A DNA stretch of 14,987 bases, from NCBI GenBank assembly GCA_964486725.1, contig CAZAOK010000098.1:1-14987 (forward strand), read 5' to 3'. Made by a program: the position numbers and the translations under genes. Positions 13,288 through 14,987 of this stretch are shown one piece after another. How positions within the stretch are numbered: position 1 is the stretch's first letter; the number at the start of each line of letters is the position of its first letter. Below the pieces are notes generated by a model. The model was given only the letters and a program-made list of their open reading frames with translations. It was not told the origin of the DNA and made no database searches. The DNA comes from M55B154 sp964486725. GTDB taxonomy: Bacteria; Spirochaetota; UBA4802; UB4802.

Positions 13288-14430
13288 ATGAAACATGTAA
13301 TAACAATTATTTCACTTTTACTCACATTGGCACTTTTCGGCGCCTGCAAGGGTGACGTGAAGGAGATCAGTAACCCGGATAGATCGGGCATGGTGCTTGA
13401 CCTGGATACCACCAACATGGACCAGGATTTTGGAAGCCTTAATGCGAATTACTATACCGATTTTCAGGGGGCCCTCTATCCCGTTGTGATGGAACCCATT
13501 TTCGAGGGGCAGGAGGTCATTACCAGCGAACCGGTTATGACCACCAAAAAACGTGATGACGGCATCTTTATCAGTCCCGATGACCCGGCAATATTCTACG
13601 CGGCTTCTGCGCCAAATAGCGGGCAGCCGCAGATTATCGATTATAATTTCGGCATAGAGTACAGCGCGACTTTCAGGCTGACAGACGGAATTCAGACGGT
13701 GGTTGGTGGTGACTGCAGTCCCAAGAACGAGCCGCAGGGGTTTATCATGGCCATCATTTTCCTGGCAGGGGACGAGCCTTACGGAGCACTGATGGCAATG
13801 GCGTTTCGGGATGATGCCTTCCCCATAGGGGATGGTGCTTTTGAGCCGGAATTAGAAGAAAATGTATTGCTGACCATGAACTATGACGGTGAAAGCAGTG
13901 GGCACCTTATTGCCTGCGCGGATGTTCCTTCTATCGGTATAACGGATTTTCATACCATGAAAATGAAGATCCATAATGACGCCGTGAAAGATGACCCGGA
14001 GACGGGTTTAAGCCACGGGCCAACCATCTCGGTGTTCATTGATGATCAGCTGGTGATCCAGTACTGGAATGACGGTAACAATCATGGCCTGGATGAGGGC
14101 CGATGGGACAGCAAAAAGAGTATTTTTACACAGGGTGATTTCTATATTGCCAAGGACGTTCTTGGTATCACCGACAGTCCGCAGTTCTTTGACGGGGGTA
14201 ACGGTGTTGACGTGTACAACACCTCGTGGGAAACTGCCATATTCCGTCCTTCACCTGGCTTCCCGGATGATCCCACCACAAGCCTGGTAACCTTCGGCGC
14301 CATGTTCCAGATCGGGAAGGACGACGATAACGGGACCAGCAAGTACAAGTCACCCGAGTTGAAGTCTATCAAGATCAGGGAATTATCCGGTGAAGAAGAA
14401 GTAGAAGAAGAACCTGAAGAAGGAGAGTAG
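13288..14430 (+). CDS. Lipoprotein of unknown function with acidic C-terminal tail
   Basis: The 380-residue product starts with a lipoprotein signal whose lipobox is LFGAC, with Cys20 as the lipidated residue. The mature part is rich in Asp, Gly, Phe and beta-prone segments (FRLTDGIQTV, FIMAIIFLAG, HTMKMKIHND, ISVFIDDQLVIQYWND). This suggests a concanavalin-like or other beta-sandwich fold, but I cannot assign a family. The C-terminus is a run of glutamates (SGEEEVEEEPEEGE). GGAGG sits 6 nt before the ATG at 13288; an in-frame GTG at 13273 lacks such a site, hence the start. It follows the outer membrane protein gene by 21 nt and its stop is 1 nt before the start of the broken acyl-CoA synthetase gene. 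The three probably formed one operon and one surface process. Confidence 0.8.
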   Translation: MKHVITIISLLLTLALFGACKGDVKEISNPDRSGMVLDLDTTNMDQDFGSLNANYYTDFQGALYPVVMEPIFEGQEVITSEPVMTTKKRDDGIFISPDDPAIFYAASAPNSGQPQIIDYNFGIEYSATFRLTDGIQTVVGGDCSPKNEPQGFIMAIIFLAGDEPYGALMAMAFRDDAFPIGDGAFEPELEENVLLTMNYDGESSGHLIACADVPSIGITDFHTMKMKIHNDAVKDDPETGLSHGPTISVFIDDQLVIQYWNDGNNHGLDEGRWDSKKSIFTQGDFYIAKDVLGITDSPQFFDGGNGVDVYNTSWETAIFRPSPGFPDDPTTSLVTFGAMFQIGKDDDNGTSKYKSPELKSIKIRELSGEEEVEEEPEEGE

Positions 14431-14431
14431 C

Positions 14432-14848
14432 ATGAACATAAGATAAACCTGGCTTCATACCGGTGACATAGGCTACATGGACAATGACGGCTTTTTCTAT
14501 TTTACTACCAGGCAGAAACGGATGATCAAGTCATCGGGGATGAACGTGTATCCTTCGCAGGTGGAAGCGCAGCTGCGCGCTCACCCCGCGGTTGATTCAG
14601 TTTGCGTAATTGGAGTTCCCGACAGTGTACAGGTGGAACGGGTAAAGGCTTTCGTGGTTCTGAAAGAGGGGTTTCTTCCTTCCCGTGAACTTCAAAAAGA
14701 GCTGATCGATCATTGCAGAAAAGATCTCATAAAGTGGAGCTGTCCCCGTGAGATAGAATTTCGCTATTCCCTTCCTGTTACCCAGGTTGGTAAGATCGCC
14801 TACAGGGTGCTTGAAGAAGAAGAGAAACAAAAGGTGGTTGCCACCTGA
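14432..14848 (+). pseudogene. Remnant of an acyl-CoA synthetase (ANL superfamily), N-terminal domain deleted
   Basis: An ATG at 14432, with AGGAG upstream and 1 nt after the lipoprotein stop, is followed by three codons and TAA (14444). In the same frame, immediately after that stop, homology begins: TWLHTGDIGYMDNDGFFYF is the ANL core motif with the TGD ribose contact. RQKRMIKSSGMNVYPSQVE follows (hinge and A8), and PVTQVGKIAYRVL holds the catalytic lysine of the mobile C-terminal domain. About 400 residues of the adenylating N-terminal domain are absent. A frame starting at the internal ATG at 14477 gives 123 residues with no convincing ribosome site; it could not form acyl-AMP. The simplest reading is an internal deletion in a former third gene of the operon. 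An assembly error cannot be excluded. Confidence 0.8.
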
Positions 14849-14987
14849 TTACCTGTAGAAGCTGCTTTTATGATTGAAGTTTTCACCCATTATCCTTATA
14901 TTATTACATCCTGATGATTATAATCTTAACAGTATTTGTGACTACTCAGCTATGACTAAAATATTGATCATTTACTTCATAATGAAA

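Noticed and set aside
14849..14987. Possible gene or terminator at the right end
   Set aside because: The stretch is AT-rich with no frame of note, no stable hairpin with a T-tract and no recognisable motif.

Overview
The window comes from a diderm (Gram-negative type) bacterium of moderate GC content. Two beta-barrel-like outer membrane proteins and two proteins with lipoprotein-type N-termini point to an outer membrane. No marker fixes the phylum. The dispersed repeats at the left end and the gene style recall environmental Desulfobacterota or Spirochaetota, but that is an impression only. No rRNA, tRNA, CRISPR array, transposase or phage gene was seen.

Layout. (1) 1-387 is non-coding and carries nested inverted repeats of a dispersed intergenic type. 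(2) 388-3620, minus strand, is a tight run read right to left: a YgiT-type zinc-finger protein, glutamyl-tRNA synthetase (gltX), a putative lipoprotein and an exported transglutaminase-like protein. (3) 3739-9355, minus strand, is a five-gene operon read right to left: a lysine 2,3-aminomutase-type radical SAM enzyme, two different D-Ala-D-Ala-ligase-like ATP-grasp ligases, a GNAT acetyltransferase fused to an HDAC/acetylpolyamine-amidohydrolase-type deacetylase, and a stand-alone GNAT acetyltransferase. Genes overlap or are 4-24 nt apart. (4) 9356-9819 is a regulatory intergenic region with two dyads, a possible 49-residue membrane microprotein and a three-unit, 11-bp-period Pho-box-like repeat. 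(5) 9820-10956, plus strand, is a porin-like protein followed by a good intrinsic terminator. (6) 11025-11831, minus strand, is an IclR-family regulator. (7) 11998-14848, plus strand, starts with a strong extended -10 promoter overlapped and followed by several palindromes. It drives an outer membrane protein, a lipoprotein and the remnant of an acyl-CoA synthetase gene that has lost most of its N-terminal domain.

How the genes may work together. The most interesting block is the aminomutase operon. The aminomutase keeps every residue I know to bind L-lysine, PLP and the Fe-S cluster, so beta-lysine is the expected product. Two amide-forming ATP-grasp ligases, two acetyltransferase domains and one deacetylase domain could then build, cap and uncap a small beta-lysine-containing conjugate, possibly a compatible solute or polyamine-like metabolite. 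It is not the simple two-gene N-epsilon-acetyl-beta-lysine pathway. The right-hand operon looks like a transport and activation module for a hydrophobic substrate (outer membrane protein, lipoprotein, CoA ligase) under TetR-type operators, whose ligase has since been deleted. The product of the aminomutase operon and the substrate of the right-hand operon are both inferences.
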